A stretch of 33,780 nt of DNA from DASQHY01 sp035602605 (GTDB lineage: Bacteria > Acidobacteriota > Terriglobia > Acidiferrales > UBA7541). The notes beneath the pieces were generated by a model that was not told where the DNA came from, did no database searches, and worked only from the letters and a program-made list of their open reading frames with translations. Shown one piece after another: positions 33,707 to 33,780 of the stretch. Both the position numbers and the translations under genes were made by a program. Location of the stretch: contig DATNLZ010000041.1 in assembly GCA_035602605.1 (NCBI GenBank), forward strand, positions 1 through 33,780, given 5' to 3'. Position 1 is the stretch's first letter, and each line of letters opens with the position of its first letter.

Positions 33707-33780
33707 ATGTTTCTGCGCAGCAACAATCGCAAAAAAGACGGCAAAGAGCATCGCTACTTCAGCATCGTAGAAAACCATCG
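33707..33780 (+). CDS. IS1634-family transposase, N-terminal fragment
   Basis: The ATG at 33707 begins MFLRSNNRKKDGKEHRYFS and the frame is open to the window edge. This is the usual opening of IS1634-type transposases (basic, 'KKDGKxHxYxxxVE'). It is too short to say whether the gene is intact. It belongs to the same family as the C-terminal fragment at 2-289; the missing middle, several hundred residues, is not in the window, so the two fragments are not simply one gene split by a circular join. Confidence 0.75.
   Translation, partial: MFLRSNNRKKDGKEHRYFSIVENH

Larger units (their letters stand above)
33549..33780 (+). mobile_element. Left end of an IS1634-family insertion sequence, cut by the window edge
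   Basis: The left inverted repeat (33549-33575) is followed by about 130 bp of leader and the first 24 codons of a transposase. It has the same orientation as the right end at the other edge. The two copies may be identical, which would explain why an assembly breaks on both sides. Confidence 0.75.

Noticed and set aside
1..33780. The window as a closed circle joined through one IS copy
   Set aside because: Joining the ends would give a transposase of only about 120 residues lacking its catalytic core, so sequence is missing between them.
1..33780. CRISPR array, toxin-antitoxin pair or prophage
   Set aside because: No regularly spaced repeats, no paired small toxin/antitoxin frames and no phage structural or integrase genes were seen.

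Overview
The window looks like a chromosomal contig from a soil-type Acidobacteriota genome, probably of the Terriglobia/Korobacter kind. The evidence is the combination of a very large Oar-type TonB-dependent receptor with an N-terminal carboxypeptidase-regulatory-like domain, Ser/Thr kinases fused to TPR arrays, PEP-CTERM-type secreted proteins, a trimodular LplT-PlsC-acyl-ACP synthetase fusion and small GTG-started 'xxYDVFRKxPxG' proteins. The taxonomy is an inference from gene content; no rRNA is present.

Layout. Both edges lie inside copies of an IS1634-family insertion sequence in the same orientation: the C-terminus of the transposase and its right end at 1-383, and the left end and transposase N-terminus at 33549-33780. 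The two ends carry matching terminal inverted repeats. Next comes rsmI on the plus strand. Reading leftward from 8911 to 1324 is a tightly packed minus-strand operon: heptose-1-P adenylyltransferase (rfaE2), mfd, a SurA-like periplasmic chaperone, a YhaM-type exoribonuclease, dusB and a PilZ-like protein. Three of its five junctions are 4-nt ATGA overlaps. On the plus strand follow an alpha/beta hydrolase fused to a polytopic membrane domain, then a geranylgeranyl-reductase-family flavoenzyme coupled by a GTGA overlap to a hotdog thioesterase.

From 12502 to 17631 there is a run of mostly single, minus-strand genes: an XRE regulator, a glycine-zipper envelope protein, a secreted class A beta-lactamase, a Crp/Fnr regulator, a roughly 680-bp stretch with no gene I can support, a small plus-strand protein, a HXXEE membrane protein and tRNA-Leu(CAA). 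Two large plus-strand genes follow: the Aas-type phospholipid remodelling fusion and the TonB-dependent receptor, the latter behind a near-consensus sigma70 promoter.

The most interesting part is 25872-33490. A two-gene module is present twice in tandem. Each copy has a plus-strand secreted PEP-CTERM-type protein facing a minus-strand zinc-ribbon/Ser-Thr kinase/TM/TPR receptor. In each copy the two genes interlock at their stop codons through a 4-nt palindrome (TTAA in one, CTAG in the other). The kinases also share a 43-nt upstream block with a promoter-like core. The secreted partners share a D-[NS]-[IV]-PIDP motif directly after the signal peptide. This suggests a duplicated sensor kinase/surface protein pair; the functional link is inferred, not shown.
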